Positions 8,986 to 17,485 are shown, counted from the stretch's first letter. The stretch: DNA of 64,000 bases from Streptomyces sp. NBC_00510 (GCA_036013505.1 CP107851.1:1-64000), one strand, 5' to 3'. Translations and numbers: made by a program. The notes: generated by a model not told the origin, from the letters alone.

Positions 8986-9613
8986 GTTCGTCTCACCGAG
9001 TTGGGTCGTGTCTCACTGAAGGCGGACAGATGTTGGTCCGTCTCATCGAAGGTGGGCGGCAAGCGCGCGACCAGCTCGAAAGTGGAGCAGGAGTCGGAAC
9101 TCACCGTCGATGGTGCGCCGCCTCCGACGCCGGAGAGGCGCTTGCCGGTGAGACGACCGTAGCCTCGCGCTGACGCCGAGGCCCTGGCCAAGTACTCGAT
9201 AGATCGGGTGTGACCAGCGCTACTGCGCATCGGTACACCTTCGGTGCGACGGGTCGGCTGCGCGCCTATGCCGAGAGGATCAACTGCGAACCGGGCATCA
9301 CTCCTGGGCGGAGGCGGTCAACTTCATCATCGCCTCGGCGTAGGTCGCGCCGTCAATCTCCTCGTCGTGGTACTGACGCATCAGCTCGTCGATCTTGGCC
9401 TGTAGCTCTGTCCGGTCCATCGTTATCTCCCAACATGTCAGTGCCGCAAGGTGGGGACAGTAGCGCGACACGTACCGCACGGACGGCGTTTTCCTCAGAT
9501 CGAGGGCACCTTGCCCTTCCACTTTCGAGCTGGTCGCGCGCCTGCTGCCCACCTTCGATGAGACGGACCAACATCTGTCCATCTTCAGAGACACGACCCA
9601 ACTCCGGTGAGAC
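8986..9613. mobile_element. Element bounded by ~105-bp inverted repeats
   Basis: The segment 8986-9092 is repeated in inverted orientation at 9508-9613 with few mismatches (shared blocks GAGTTGGGTCGTGTCTC, GGACAGATGTTGGTCCGTCT, GCGCGCGACCAGCTCGAAAG). Each arm contains three related GTCTCA-N2-GA..GG modules. The interior (about 415 bp) carries only a 40-aa ORF. The right end interrupts the N-terminus of a PP-loop ATPase gene. It looks like a non-autonomous transposable element with multiple transposase-binding modules; no transposase is present. Confidence 0.55.
9298..9420 (-). CDS. Small helical protein, 40 aa, inside the inverted-repeat element
   Basis: ATG 9420 follows GGGAGAT. The product is short, charged and almost entirely helical (DRTELQAKIDELMRQYHDEE, then YAEAMMKLTASAQE). 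It is the only clean frame inside the element. It could be a small regulator or cargo peptide; no homologue is recognised. Confidence 0.45.
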   Translation of the reverse strand: MDRTELQAKIDELMRQYHDEEIDGATYAEAMMKLTASAQE

Positions 9614-9624
9614 AGGTCACGGAC

Positions 9625-10773
9625 GGCGGCACGCATCAGCCTTGCAACACGTGCGAGCCAGTGAGAGAGGGCTGGGCAAGGACTCCAGCGCTTTCCTCGC
9701 CCGGGTCCTGACCGACCCGGACGCCTGCGGCATCGACCTTTCCCGCATGCCGGGCAGCGCGTGGCCCGACACCCTCGCCGACGCGGAGAAGCACATCCTG
9801 GCCCTGCTGCGCCGCCGCGGCGTGCGGTACGTGCAGGTCACCCGTGCCGGGCAGTCCCGACTCGCCGGGATCGACGTCCTGGACGACTCCCGCACACCCT
9901 GGATCATCACAGGCCGCGGCCGATGGGCCCTCAAGGCCGAACTGGAGACCAACAGCACCGTCCCGCAGCAGGCCGGCGGATCTGCAGCATCCGCGCCGAG
10001 GGCGAGCCAGGAGACGACTGGATCGCCGGTGCGTTCCCGGACGCCGTTCACCCAAGTCCCGGGCTACCACGCCGGTGAGCAGTGCCGCGCCGAGCACGAC
10101 CGGGCCGCGGACACCAACCCGCTGCGCACCGCGTGGTTCCCGCTGATCGACTGGGGCTGGGGCGACCGGGAATGCGAAAACTTCCTGTACGACCTGTTCG
10201 GCGTGCGATGGAAAAAGTCGTACTGCACCTTCTGCTGCTTTCCGGTGAGCCTGGGTGCGCTGCCGGCGCACCTGGACCGCATGTGCCGCTATCCGCAGAT
10301 CGCAGCCCTCACCCTGCGGCTGGAGTACACCTCCATGCGGCTAAAACCCAACAGCCGGCTGTTCGGCCGGCGCAGCCTGCTCGAGCAGTTCCGTCACGAC
10401 CGCAGCGGAGACACCGCGGTGCTCAAGGCCTTCGCCGAGGAACTGCAGGCCTGCCCCTGGGCGGTGTACCGGGTGCGCCGCATCCTGCCCGCCAAGGCCG
10501 GCCCCCGGACAAGCGCGGCCCCGCGATGCGGTCGGTCCAGCTGCTCCGCCACGAGGAGCCGGGTCGGATCGCCCGCTGCGGGACATGGCGGACAAGCGCC
10601 AACTACTGGTGGAGAACGACGACCCCTACGGGTCGGTGCGGGTGTGGCTCCGCACGCGCGGGGAGAGCTTCCCCGCCGTGGAGGAGCTGCTGGTCGCTGC
10701 GCCCGCATCCGTGCGAAGCAAGGAGCGGCCCCGCTTCGCCGACCGCTGGGCCGAACTCACCGCTCACCGGTGA
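9625..10773 (+). pseudogene. PP-loop ATPase / PAPS-reductase-like protein, 5'-truncated and frameshifted
   Basis: The reading opens with GLGKDSSAFLARVL, a worn PP-loop (family SGGxDS). It continues through LLRRRGVRYVQVTRAGQS and GRRICSIRAEGE (another frame) to WFPLIDWGWGDRE and KKSYCTFCCFP, the Cys-rich motif of the PAPS reductase/DndC-like family on phages and plasmids. Frame changes occur near 9975, 10040, 10500 (GGCCCCCGG) and 10570. The end (DKRQLLVENDDPYGSVRVW) stops at 10773. The start was lost to the inverted-repeat element at 9613. Intact members adenylate or reduce sulfur-containing or nucleic-acid substrates; this copy is probably dead. Confidence 0.65.
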
Positions 10774-10816
10774 GCACTACCGTCATCATCGACTGAGGAA
10801 GGAAGGAGTGCCGACC

Positions 10817-11158
10817 ATGAGCACCTCCACCGCACAGCTGCTGGACCTCACCGCACGCGCCGCGGGCACCACCGACCCGGGCGCCCTGCTCGAGATGCTG
10901 CAGGCCGGCCACACACACTGGTGCGCGGGCGTGGCCGAGCTCCGCGCCCACATCGCCGAGCGCTGCGCCGCGATGTCCGACCAGGAGGTGGCTGAAGCGT
11001 GCGTGCACGCCGGTGCGCCGTGGGAGCCGGGTGCGACTCGGGAGGAGACAGTGGCGTACCTGGCGTTCGCCGAGTGGGACCGAAGTCCCGCCGCGATCGC
11101 GTACACCGAGCTCGCGACCCGTGCGGCCGAACTCGGGGTGTGCCTGGCGCCCGGCTGA
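10817..11158 (+). CDS. Hypothetical protein, 113 aa
   Basis: ATG 10817 is preceded by GGAAGGAG. The product is acidic and all-helical (STAQLLDLTARAAGTTDPGA, HTHWCAGVAELRAHIAERCA, ATREETVAYLAFAEWDRSPA). It lies 44 nt after the PP-loop remnant and just before the third copy of the shared promoter. Function unknown. Confidence 0.6.
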   Translation: MSTSTAQLLDLTARAAGTTDPGALLEMLQAGHTHWCAGVAELRAHIAERCAAMSDQEVAEACVHAGAPWEPGATREETVAYLAFAEWDRSPAAIAYTELATRAAELGVCLAPG

Positions 11159-11181
11159 CCGCGCCGGTTTCCTCCACGGAC

Positions 11182-11216
11182 TGGACCCGGCCAGACTTAT
11201 ACGGCATTATCGAAGC
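11182..11216 (+). promoter_or_regulatory. Promoter with shared motif, copy 3 (CATTATCGAAG)
   Basis: TGGACC at 11182-11187 (-35), 17 bp, CATTAT at 11205-11210 (-10), then CGAAGCGACG. It matches copies 1 and 2 in layout and stands about 50 bp before the triple-HTH start at 11262. Confidence 0.6.
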
Positions 11217-11261
11217 GACGTCGGGTGCCGGCGTCACTCCAACCGAGTCGGTGAGGTCGCC

Positions 11262-11975
11262 ATGTCCAAGCCCGCGAACCCCACGTTCGTGGACGCCGCA
11301 CAGATCTGCGAGAAGCACGGCGTGAGCCGCTCGCGGCTGAGCGAGTGGAACCGGGACCGCGCCGACACCGGATTCCCCGCGGCCCATCACGGCACGGGCC
11401 GCCGCGGAAACCCGCTGCAGTGGCTCGAGCAGGAAGTCGACGCCTGGTTCACCCAGCGCGCCAAGGACACCGAGCAAGCCCGCAAGCTCCCCGCATCCGT
11501 GCTCGACGGCGACCGCGACGAACTGCTCAACACCACCCAGGTCGCCGCGATGCTCGGCTTCAAGCGGAGAACGACCATCGTGTCCTACCTGAGGCAACAC
11601 CCCGGCTATTTCCCGAAGCCGGACGTGATCGAGCCGATCCCCTCCGGGCCCGGCCGGCCGCACGAGATGCACTGGCGCCGCGGCACCATCATCGACTGGA
11701 AAGCCACCCGCCCCGGCAAGGGCAAACGGATCGGCGCGACCCGCCAGGCACCCGAACTGCCGCAGGTCCCCGTCGACGGTGACCCGGACGAGCTGCTCTC
11801 CTCCACCCAGGCAGCCTCCATGCTCGGCTACAAAAGCCTCAACAGCTTCTCCAGCGCCCTGGCCCAAGGCAACCTCCCAGGCCTCGCAACGCCGGACGCA
11901 CTGCAGGCCGGCGCCCGCGGCGGCCCCCGGCGCATGTGGAAACGCAGCACCATCCTCAACGCACGCACCCGATAG
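11262..11975 (+). CDS. Triple helix-turn-helix (excisionase/AlpA-like) protein, 237 aa
   Basis: Three related modules follow one another. Residues ~8-55 read VDAAQICEKHGVSRSRLSEW and end in a W-x-x-x-x-VDAWF. Residues ~92-150 read ELLNTTQVAAMLGFKRRTTI and end in MHWRRGTIIDW. Residues ~178-232 read ELLSSTQAASMLGYKSLNSF and end in RMWKRSTI. Each matches a winged-HTH fold of the MerR/AlpA/excisionase type: helix-turn-helix, then a wing with a tryptophan. ATG 11262 follows GGTGAGG. The upstream motif shared with two other units suggests it may regulate that set. Repeated DNA-binding modules in one chain would allow binding to direct repeats. Confidence 0.7.
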   Translation: MSKPANPTFVDAAQICEKHGVSRSRLSEWNRDRADTGFPAAHHGTGRRGNPLQWLEQEVDAWFTQRAKDTEQARKLPASVLDGDRDELLNTTQVAAMLGFKRRTTIVSYLRQHPGYFPKPDVIEPIPSGPGRPHEMHWRRGTIIDWKATRPGKGKRIGATRQAPELPQVPVDGDPDELLSSTQAASMLGYKSLNSFSSALAQGNLPGLATPDALQAGARGGPRRMWKRSTILNARTR

Positions 11976-12135
11976 ACCAGCACCACCAGCCGCGGACCGG
12001 CGCCCGGCTACCCTCAAGACGCGGACCTGGTTTTTCTTGACGATGGTTCGGACCAGGAGCCGCCCGACGGCCGGCATGAGAGGGCTGCCAACCTCCTCCC
12101 CCGCAGGGACACCCCTGCGGGGAACCGGCCGCCGC
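11976..12135 (+). terminator. Hairpin terminator after the triple-HTH gene
   Basis: Arms 12099-12108 and 12113-12122 (CCCCGCAGGG / CCCTGCGGGG) form a perfect 10-bp stem with an ACAC loop. There is no U-run, as usual in Streptomyces. The rest of the interval carries no gene. Confidence 0.45.
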
Positions 12136-13219
12136 GATAACCACCCCCGCACGCCGTCACCTACCAACCCCAGGGTCCATCCCAACGGGCACGACCAGCA
12201 GATCCCCGGGAACCACACCCCCGGCACCGGGAGCAACCGACGTTCAGCCGGTAACAGTTCACGTCGAAGCCATCCCCCCGGCCGCGAGGACCAACTGTCC
12301 GACGGGAACGACCGTGCCGTGATGCAGGGACCACCCCCGCACGCGCGGGAAGCAGCCCTTTCGGAGCTTGGCGCGGATGGTGTCGGCGGGACCATCCCCG
12401 CGGGCGCGGCGAGCAGCTCGAAGACCTCGTCACCGAGGAGCCGGACCCGCGACCATCCTCGCGGGGCGCAAGGAGCAGCGCCAGAGCGTCTCCAGCGACC
12501 GGGCGTTATCGGAACCATCCCCACAGGCACGGGGAGCAGGTCCCGGGCCGGGCCGCCTCGATCACCTTGCCGAGACCATCCCCGCGGGCGCGGGGAGCAG
12601 TGGTCCACGTTGCCGGTGGCGATGTCCATCGTGGGACCATCCCCGCGGACGCGAGGAGCAGACCGGGCGGCGGTCTGCTGGACCTTGGCGTCGGGACCAT
12701 CCCTGCCAGTGCGAGGAGCAGAACATGGACCGCAGGGCCATGAAGGCGTCCCGGGGGCCATCCCCGCCAGCGCGAGGAGAGCAGAGTAGGAACCGCTGGA
12801 CGCCGCGACCTCCGCAACCACTCCTGCACGTGCAGGAAGCAACTGGAACATCCAGTGGTACTTCACCGAATCGTAGGGGTCCTCTCCGCGGGCACGGGGA
12901 ACAGCCAGACGGCGAGGGCTACGACGGGCGGGCCGTGCCGGGGACCATCCCCGCGGGCACGGGGAGCAGGGGAGGATCAGGCCCCGTCCCGAGTCGTACT
13001 TGGGACCATCACCGCGGGCGCGGGGAGCAGGCCGGGTGATTGTCGCAGATGGCGAGGAGGTTGGGACCATCACCATCACCGCGGGCGCGGGGAGCGGGAC
13101 GGTCAGATCGTCGTCCCCGACCTGTCGCTGGGACCATCCCCGCGGGCGCGGGGAGCAGAAGGCCATCGTGGATACGACCCTGACCACGATGGGACCATCC
13201 TCGCGGGCGCGGGGAGCGC
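12136..13219 (-). CRISPR. CRISPR array 1, decayed, type I-E-like repeat
   Basis: A ~28-29-bp repeat recurs about every 61 bp. On the minus strand it reads CTGCTCCCCGCGCCC-GCGGGGATGGTCCC. Clear copies start near 12329, 12390, 12451, 12509, 12571, 12633, 12693, 12755, 12876, 12940, 13001, 13062, 13131 and 13191. Worn copies lie near 12136, 12207, 12264 and 12816. Copies are best preserved at the right and degrade leftwards, so the leader side is on the right and the trailer on the left. The repeat differs from arrays 2 and 3 and there are no cas genes beside it. One copy (13062) has a duplicated ATCACC. Confidence 0.85.
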
Positions 13220-13395
13220 ACTGGGCGACCTGCTTACACGCTTGAACCCAGGAGAAGTGGCACTTTCATGGAAAGCGGCATTTAGAACAGGAGTGGAGCC
13301 GTCTGACTGCGAGTTATCGCAGCATGTGGCGGTGGTCACGGTTCTTCCGGGGCATTACATCGGGTTCGGATAAGACACCAACACTCCCCGAATGC
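13220..13395 (-). other. Leader-side flank of array 1
   Basis: This stretch is less GC-rich than its surroundings (TTCATGGAAAGCGGCATTTA around 13265) and would be the leader of array 1. It shares no motif with the leaders of arrays 2 and 3. No gene is seen. Confidence 0.35.
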
Positions 13396-13926
13396 CTACT
13401 CCAGTGATCTGTTGCATCCGTGCGTCACAGCTACAGCTTCAAGGCGCTTAACCGCGCCGTTCTCGAGATGCGGCAGCACGCCGATGGCGAGGGCCTGCAG
13501 TCCCAGCAGGGCCCACTCGCTGGCGCGGGGCGGAAGAGCAGCGATGGCCTGCGGGGTGGGCAGCACGCGCAGTACGGCCCGCGGGTCCTGGTAGTCCAGG
13601 CGTGCAATGTCGTGCGGGTTGAGAGGATCGGTGACGACGAGGTGCGTGGTGATCCTGCGGCGGCGGCCTTGAGTGTTGATGACAGCGACCTGGCGTCGGA
13701 TGGTCGCCTGGCCGGCCAGTACGGCGCGGGCGGCGTCCTCGGGGGTCTGGCCGTCGTCGACGGTGCCGTGCGGGAGGACGTAGTAGCCGTGGCCGGTCAC
13801 GTCGGCGAGGACTAGGCCGTTCGCGCCGACGGGCGCTAGGAGGGAGACGCCCACGATGGGGGGTCGCCAGTTCTCGTAGCGGGGGCGTGCGGGTGGTGGC
13901 GCGCCGGTGGGCGCGGTCGTGGTCAC
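13396..13926 (-). CDS. Nudix-fold protein with degenerate Nudix box, 176 aa
   Basis: The N-terminal strand SLLAPVGANGLVLADV and the following YVLPHGTVDDGQTPEDAARA align with a Nudix fold. The catalytic box G-x5-E-x7-REUxEE is lost: Gln replaces the first Glu and RAVLAG replaces REUxEE. It should therefore not hydrolyse nucleoside diphosphates by the usual mechanism and may bind a nucleotide as a sensor. It is the last gene of the operon; its GTG overlaps the exonuclease stop as GTGA, which points to translational coupling. A second GTG at 13929 is also possible. Confidence 0.6.
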   Translation of the reverse strand: MTTTAPTGAPPPARPRYENWRPPIVGVSLLAPVGANGLVLADVTGHGYYVLPHGTVDDGQTPEDAARAVLAGQATIRRQVAVINTQGRRRRITTHLVVTDPLNPHDIARLDYQDPRAVLRVLPTPQAIAALPPRASEWALLGLQALAIGVLPHLENGAVKRLEAVAVTHGCNRSLE

Positions 13927-14522
13927 CACAGCGTCGGGTCCCTTTCGGGTTCGGGGGCACCGGGCAGGCCGGGCGGTACGGCCGCGGCCACGAGCTCGTC
14001 CCAGGTGCCGTAGTGGCGTGCCATGGCGACGAGGAGTTGCGCGGTGGCCCAGGTGTCATAGGTGGCGCGGTGGCGGTGTGCCGGGGCCTCGCTCATGTCC
14101 GGCTGGACGTGCTCGAGCACGGCGTCGAGGCTGTACTTCGTCAGGTCGTACGTCGCCTTGGCGAGGCGTAGCGTGTCGAGGACCCCGGCGGGTTCCCACC
14201 GCGGAAGGTGCGCTTTGAGCACCTTGTAGTCCACGTGCGCGTTGTGGGCGACGATCCATGCCGTGCCCAGCAGCGTGTGGACGTGGTCGGCGATCTCCTC
14301 CCAGCCCGGCGCGCTCGCGAGGGCCTGGTTGGTCAGGCCGTGCACGCGGGTGGCGAAGCCCGTGATCGGGCGTCGGGGTTTGGTCAGCCACGCGCTGGCC
14401 CTGGTCTTGTCGGGCCGGCCGTCCGTGATGGGCAGCGCGGCGACCTCGACCAGGTCGGGCGGGGTCTGGCCGTTGCCCTCGACGTCGACGACGAGCAGCC
14501 GGGGCCAGGAGGAGAAGTTCAT
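13923..14522 (-). CDS. DEDDh 3'-5' exonuclease (DnaQ-like), 199 aa
   Basis: The three exonuclease motifs are visible: ExoI VVDVEGNG (Asp13, Glu15), ExoII AWIVAHNAHVDYKVL (Asp98) and ExoIII HRATYDTWA (His151, Asp156). The family uses two metal ions to remove 3' nucleotides from DNA or RNA. At 199 aa it is a lone domain, as in orphan proofreading-type or RNase T-like enzymes. It overlaps the radical SAM gene by ATGA and the Nudix-like gene by GTGA, so it is a fixed part of the five-gene operon. In this context it may act on nucleic acid or oligonucleotides holding an unusual base; that is inference. Confidence 0.8.
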   Translation of the reverse strand: MNFSSWPRLLVVDVEGNGQTPPDLVEVAALPITDGRPDKTRASAWLTKPRRPITGFATRVHGLTNQALASAPGWEEIADHVHTLLGTAWIVAHNAHVDYKVLKAHLPRWEPAGVLDTLRLAKATYDLTKYSLDAVLEHVQPDMSEAPAHRHRATYDTWATAQLLVAMARHYGTWDELVAAAVPPGLPGAPEPERDPTLW

Positions 14523-15710
14523 GCCGTTCCGTTCTCCGCGGGCCAGCCGATTGGGGCTCGGCCGTGCTGGCGGTACAGGTGGGGGCTGTGCCGGTCGTGG
14601 CACTGGTAGCCGAACAACTGCTGCAGGTAGTTCCGGGTGGGCCCGTCGAGGCCTTCCACGATGATGGCGCGCTCTCCAATCTCAACGGGGCCGGTCGCGC
14701 CGAGTTCCTGTGCCCGTGCGGTGACGGCGGTCAGGTCGGGCTTGGCCCATGCGTCCTTGCAGAGCTGGAGCTGTTCCAGGGGGCAGATGTCGCACAGTTC
14801 CCTGATGCCGTAGTGCCCGTTGTAGTCGGCCTCGCCGTGGACGTAGGCCACGCCGCATGAGGTCTTGCGGAACAGCGGGCCCCAGGGGGCTTCGCTGTTG
14901 CCGGGGTCGTGGAAGGCGGCCAAGATCCGGTGTTCGCCGATCTCGGGCATGACCTTGCGGCGGGCGGTGTCGTCGTAGGGGATCGGCAGGCCGTGGCCCT
15001 CGTAGTAGGCGGCGATCTCGTCCTTGAAGAACAGGCCGGTGAAGACGGTCGCGTGGGCGTGGCGGGACAGCTCGCGGGCGCGCGCCAGGTGGGCGTCGGT
15101 GTCGTTGAGGCCGGGTACGATCGGCCGCCAGTACAGCAGGGTGCGGTAGTTCTCGGCGTGCTCGTACAGGGTGCGGAGGCTGGTGGCGGCGATGTTGGAG
15201 TCCACCGGTTCGATGCGCGGGTCGTCGATGCCGGAGTGGGTGACCAGGATCGTCAGACGCAGGTGCGTGAAGCTGTTGAGGACCGCGCAGTCCTCGGGCT
15301 CGACGCGCCACCGGGTGATGATCAGGACGTGGTTCGTCAGGCCGCGGGCGTTGAGGAGCTGCAGCACGCGGAAGGTGTGGGGGCTTGACCGTGGGCAGCA
15401 TGGGGTCGGTGGCACGGTTGAAGACCTGGATGGGCGTGGCGTGCGGCCGGAACAGCGGGTGGTCGACGAGGCGCTGCACGGCCTCCGCGTCGCTCATGAG
15501 GGCCCTCGGGACCTTCATTTCGAAGTTCTGGAAGAGGTGTCTCACGCAGTACCCGCAGTCGAGCGGGCACCCGACTATGTGGTTCAGGGAGATGCCGCTC
15601 TTGCGGTAGGCGACCGGGTCCAGGAGCTCGGGGTCCATGCCAGCGCTCTGCTCGGCCGTAAGGATCGGCAGCGGGCGGCGGGTGGCGCGCGGAATCGCAG
15701 ACGTGGTCAT
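14519..15710 (-). CDS. Radical SAM enzyme, apparent one-base frameshift
   Basis: The N-terminal part holds the cluster-binding motif NHIVGCPLDCGYCVRH (Cys48, Cys52, Cys55). The rest continues in a second frame (VLIITRWRVEPEDCAV, THSGIDDPRIEP, DICPLEQLQLCKDAW), where extra cysteines near the C-terminus suggest a further metal or cluster site. The switch is at about 15388 in AAGCCCCCAC. Removing one C restores a single ~396-aa protein. ATG 15710 has GGAGG upstream and lies 13 nt after the kinase gene. Radical SAM enzymes split S-adenosylmethionine with a 4Fe-4S cluster to start radical chemistry. The substrate is unknown, but the operon points to a nucleotide. Confidence 0.75.
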
Positions 15711-15723
15711 GAAGCCTCCAGGG

Positions 15724-16281
15724 TCAGACGGGCAGGTACTGGGCCGGGGCGGCCGGTTCGGTCAGCAGAGCGCGGCGCGCGGCGCCGAACCATGTGCCGA
15801 AGTCCCGGCGGGCCGCGGCCGGATCGTCCGAGGTGTGCGCGAGGTTCCGCACGAGGCGCTTCTCGGCGACCGCCGCGGCAAGGCTGTCGTTGCCCAGGTC
15901 GCCGCGGATCGTGCCGGGGGCGGCCACGGTGGGGTCGTAGTGCCCGAGTAGGTCGCGCAGCCGCGCGTGGACGCCGGGCGCGCCATGGATGAGGGCGACG
16001 GTGACCGGGCGGGCGGCGTACTCGGCGTCGAGGCAGGCGGGGATGTCGCGGTCGGTGAACCAGTCGGCGTTGACGAGCAGGTCCCAGTAGTGCACGTGCG
16101 CCTGCCAGGCCTGCGCGGTGAGGTGACGGCGGGCGACGACGGTGGCGTAGGAGCCGGAGATGCGTTCGAGTACCTGGTCGACGAGGCCGCGGTCCACGGC
16201 GTCGGGCTTGCACAGCGCGACGACCCACTGGGAGAAGTCGACGCCTTCCACGACGGTGCCGCTCGGCGGCATGCGGGTCAC
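15724..16281 (-). CDS. Nucleoside diphosphate kinase-like protein, 185 aa
   Basis: Family landmarks are present: LCKPDAVDRGL (Lys of KPDA), PGTIRGDLG (active-site Arg) and VRNLAHTSDDP with the phosphohistidine in the NxxHxSD motif. NDP kinases move a gamma phosphate between nucleoside triphosphates. The protein is longer than usual (about 140-150 aa), with an N-terminal extension and a loop (VNADWFTDRDIP). GTG 16281 overlaps the upstream stop as GTGA; an ATG at 16272 is an alternative. Its place after a thymidylate-synthase-fold gene suggests it raises a modified nucleotide to the triphosphate. Confidence 0.8.
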   Translation of the reverse strand: MTRMPPSGTVVEGVDFSQWVVALCKPDAVDRGLVDQVLERISGSYATVVARRHLTAQAWQAHVHYWDLLVNADWFTDRDIPACLDAEYAARPVTVALIHGAPGVHARLRDLLGHYDPTVAAPGTIRGDLGNDSLAAAVAEKRLVRNLAHTSDDPAAARRDFGTWFGAARRALLTEPAAPAQYLPV

Positions 16282-17297
16282 AGCTCGCCCCTGTTCTGGG
16301 CGCAGGCCTCCCAGCGGTGGCCGCACAGCCAGCGCAGGCCCGGCCGCAGCGCCGTGAGGACGTCGTGGGTGACCGCGTCGGTGTGGTCGTGCTTGATTTG
16401 CCGATACAGCTCGAACAGCAACACGACTTGCTGCCAGTACGGGTCCAGGTCGAGGGCTGCCACATCGTCGGCGGTGTACTGGGCGCGGTTGGTGCGGAGC
16501 AGTTCCTCGTGCTGCAGGACGCGGGTGATGCTGTCCGCGTCGGTGTCGGCGGGCATGGCCGGGAACGCGTACGTCTGTGGTGCGGGCCGGGTGCGGGCCT
16601 CGTGCAGTACGCGCTTGACCCGGTCGACGTTGCGGTCGTTGACGTGCGCGGAGCCGATGTAGTGGGTGTAGGAGCCGAGCATCAGGCCCAGTCGCACGGC
16701 CGCGTACTCCTGGATCATCGTGAAGGAGAACACGTCGCTCAGCAGGCCGCAGTCCAGATCGTTGGCCCGCATGTTGACCACCATGTGCAGGCGCCCGCCG
16801 CGGGGAAGCAGGTGCAGGCCGGCCAGGCACGACACGCTCGGGTTGTCGCGGTCGGCGAGCTCCGCGGAGGAGAACACGGGCAGGTAGCCGCGTTTGCTGT
16901 CCTTCTCCTGCTGCAGGACCTCGAGGACACGGTCGAAGGGGGAGACGGTGTCGCCGGCGGCCGGGTAGAACAGGACGTGCCCGTAGGCGCTTCCGTCGAG
17001 GTTGACGCCGTCGCGGGAGTCCGAGGCCATCGTCGGCGCGTAGTGGACCATCATCGCCAGGTCGCGCCGCCCGGCCAGGTACCAGAGCGCTTCGGCGAAG
17101 TGGAAGACCGGGTTGACCTTCCGTTCCGCGAGGTAGGGAAGGCGCTGACGGGGGTCGGGCAGGCGGAAGCCCACGCCGATCACCTCGCGTGCGTCGTTGC
17201 CGCGCGGGCCAATGTGGTGCTCGGTCTGTTCAGTCGCCAGTTCCAGCAGGGACACGTATGCGCCCTCGATGCTGCGGCTCATCGGTGGAGTGAGCAT
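16278..17297 (-). CDS. Thymidylate-synthase-fold enzyme, probable (d)CMP hydroxymethylase type, 339 aa
   Basis: The fold is clear: GNDAREVIGVGFRLPDPRQR at the N-terminus, a catalytic Cys157 (NPSVSCLAGLHLL), MRANDLDCGLLSDVFSFTM and SYTHYIGSAHVND. Aligned to E. coli ThyA with a constant offset of 11, Cys157 equals Cys146 and Asp180 equals Asp169. The dUMP-specific Asn177 is replaced by Asp188 (GLLSD). An Asp at this place gives cytosine preference in T4 dCMP hydroxymethylase, so I infer a hydroxymethyl or methyl transfer to C5 of a cytosine nucleotide. ATG 17297 follows GAGGAGA. It leads the five-gene operon. Confidence 0.75.
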   Translation of the reverse strand: MLTPPMSRSIEGAYVSLLELATEQTEHHIGPRGNDAREVIGVGFRLPDPRQRLPYLAERKVNPVFHFAEALWYLAGRRDLAMMVHYAPTMASDSRDGVNLDGSAYGHVLFYPAAGDTVSPFDRVLEVLQQEKDSKRGYLPVFSSAELADRDNPSVSCLAGLHLLPRGGRLHMVVNMRANDLDCGLLSDVFSFTMIQEYAAVRLGLMLGSYTHYIGSAHVNDRNVDRVKRVLHEARTRPAPQTYAFPAMPADTDADSITRVLQHEELLRTNRAQYTADDVAALDLDPYWQQVVLLFELYRQIKHDHTDAVTHDVLTALRPGLRWLCGHRWEACAQNRGEL

Positions 17298-17485
17298 GGC
17301 TCTCCTCAGTGCTCGGGGTGCGTGGCTTGGTCCGCCGTGCACGCCGGGTGATCCGAATGGGCACGGCGCGCACGGCGAATGGTGCTCGGCCCGGTCCTTC
17401 TTCACTGGCGGGCCACCCACCCCCCGGAGGGAAGGGGCGGGGTTTCCTCCCCGGGATGGGAAGGAGACTGGGAGTGCCGCGGGAC
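17298..17485. other. Intergenic region before the thymidylate-synthase-fold gene
   Basis: About 190 bp with runs of G and C (CCACCCCCCGGAGGG around 17425). It probably holds the promoter of the five-gene operon or a terminator of the upstream pair; no clear -35/-10 pair was found. Confidence 0.3.

Noticed and set aside
10848..13187. 779-aa minus-strand open frame over array 1
   Set aside because: It reads through CRISPR repeats (recurring SPRPRGW-type peptides) and the antisense of two real genes; no start signal.
16317..17351. 344-aa plus-strand frame
   Set aside because: Antisense of the thymidylate-synthase-fold gene, which has clear family motifs.
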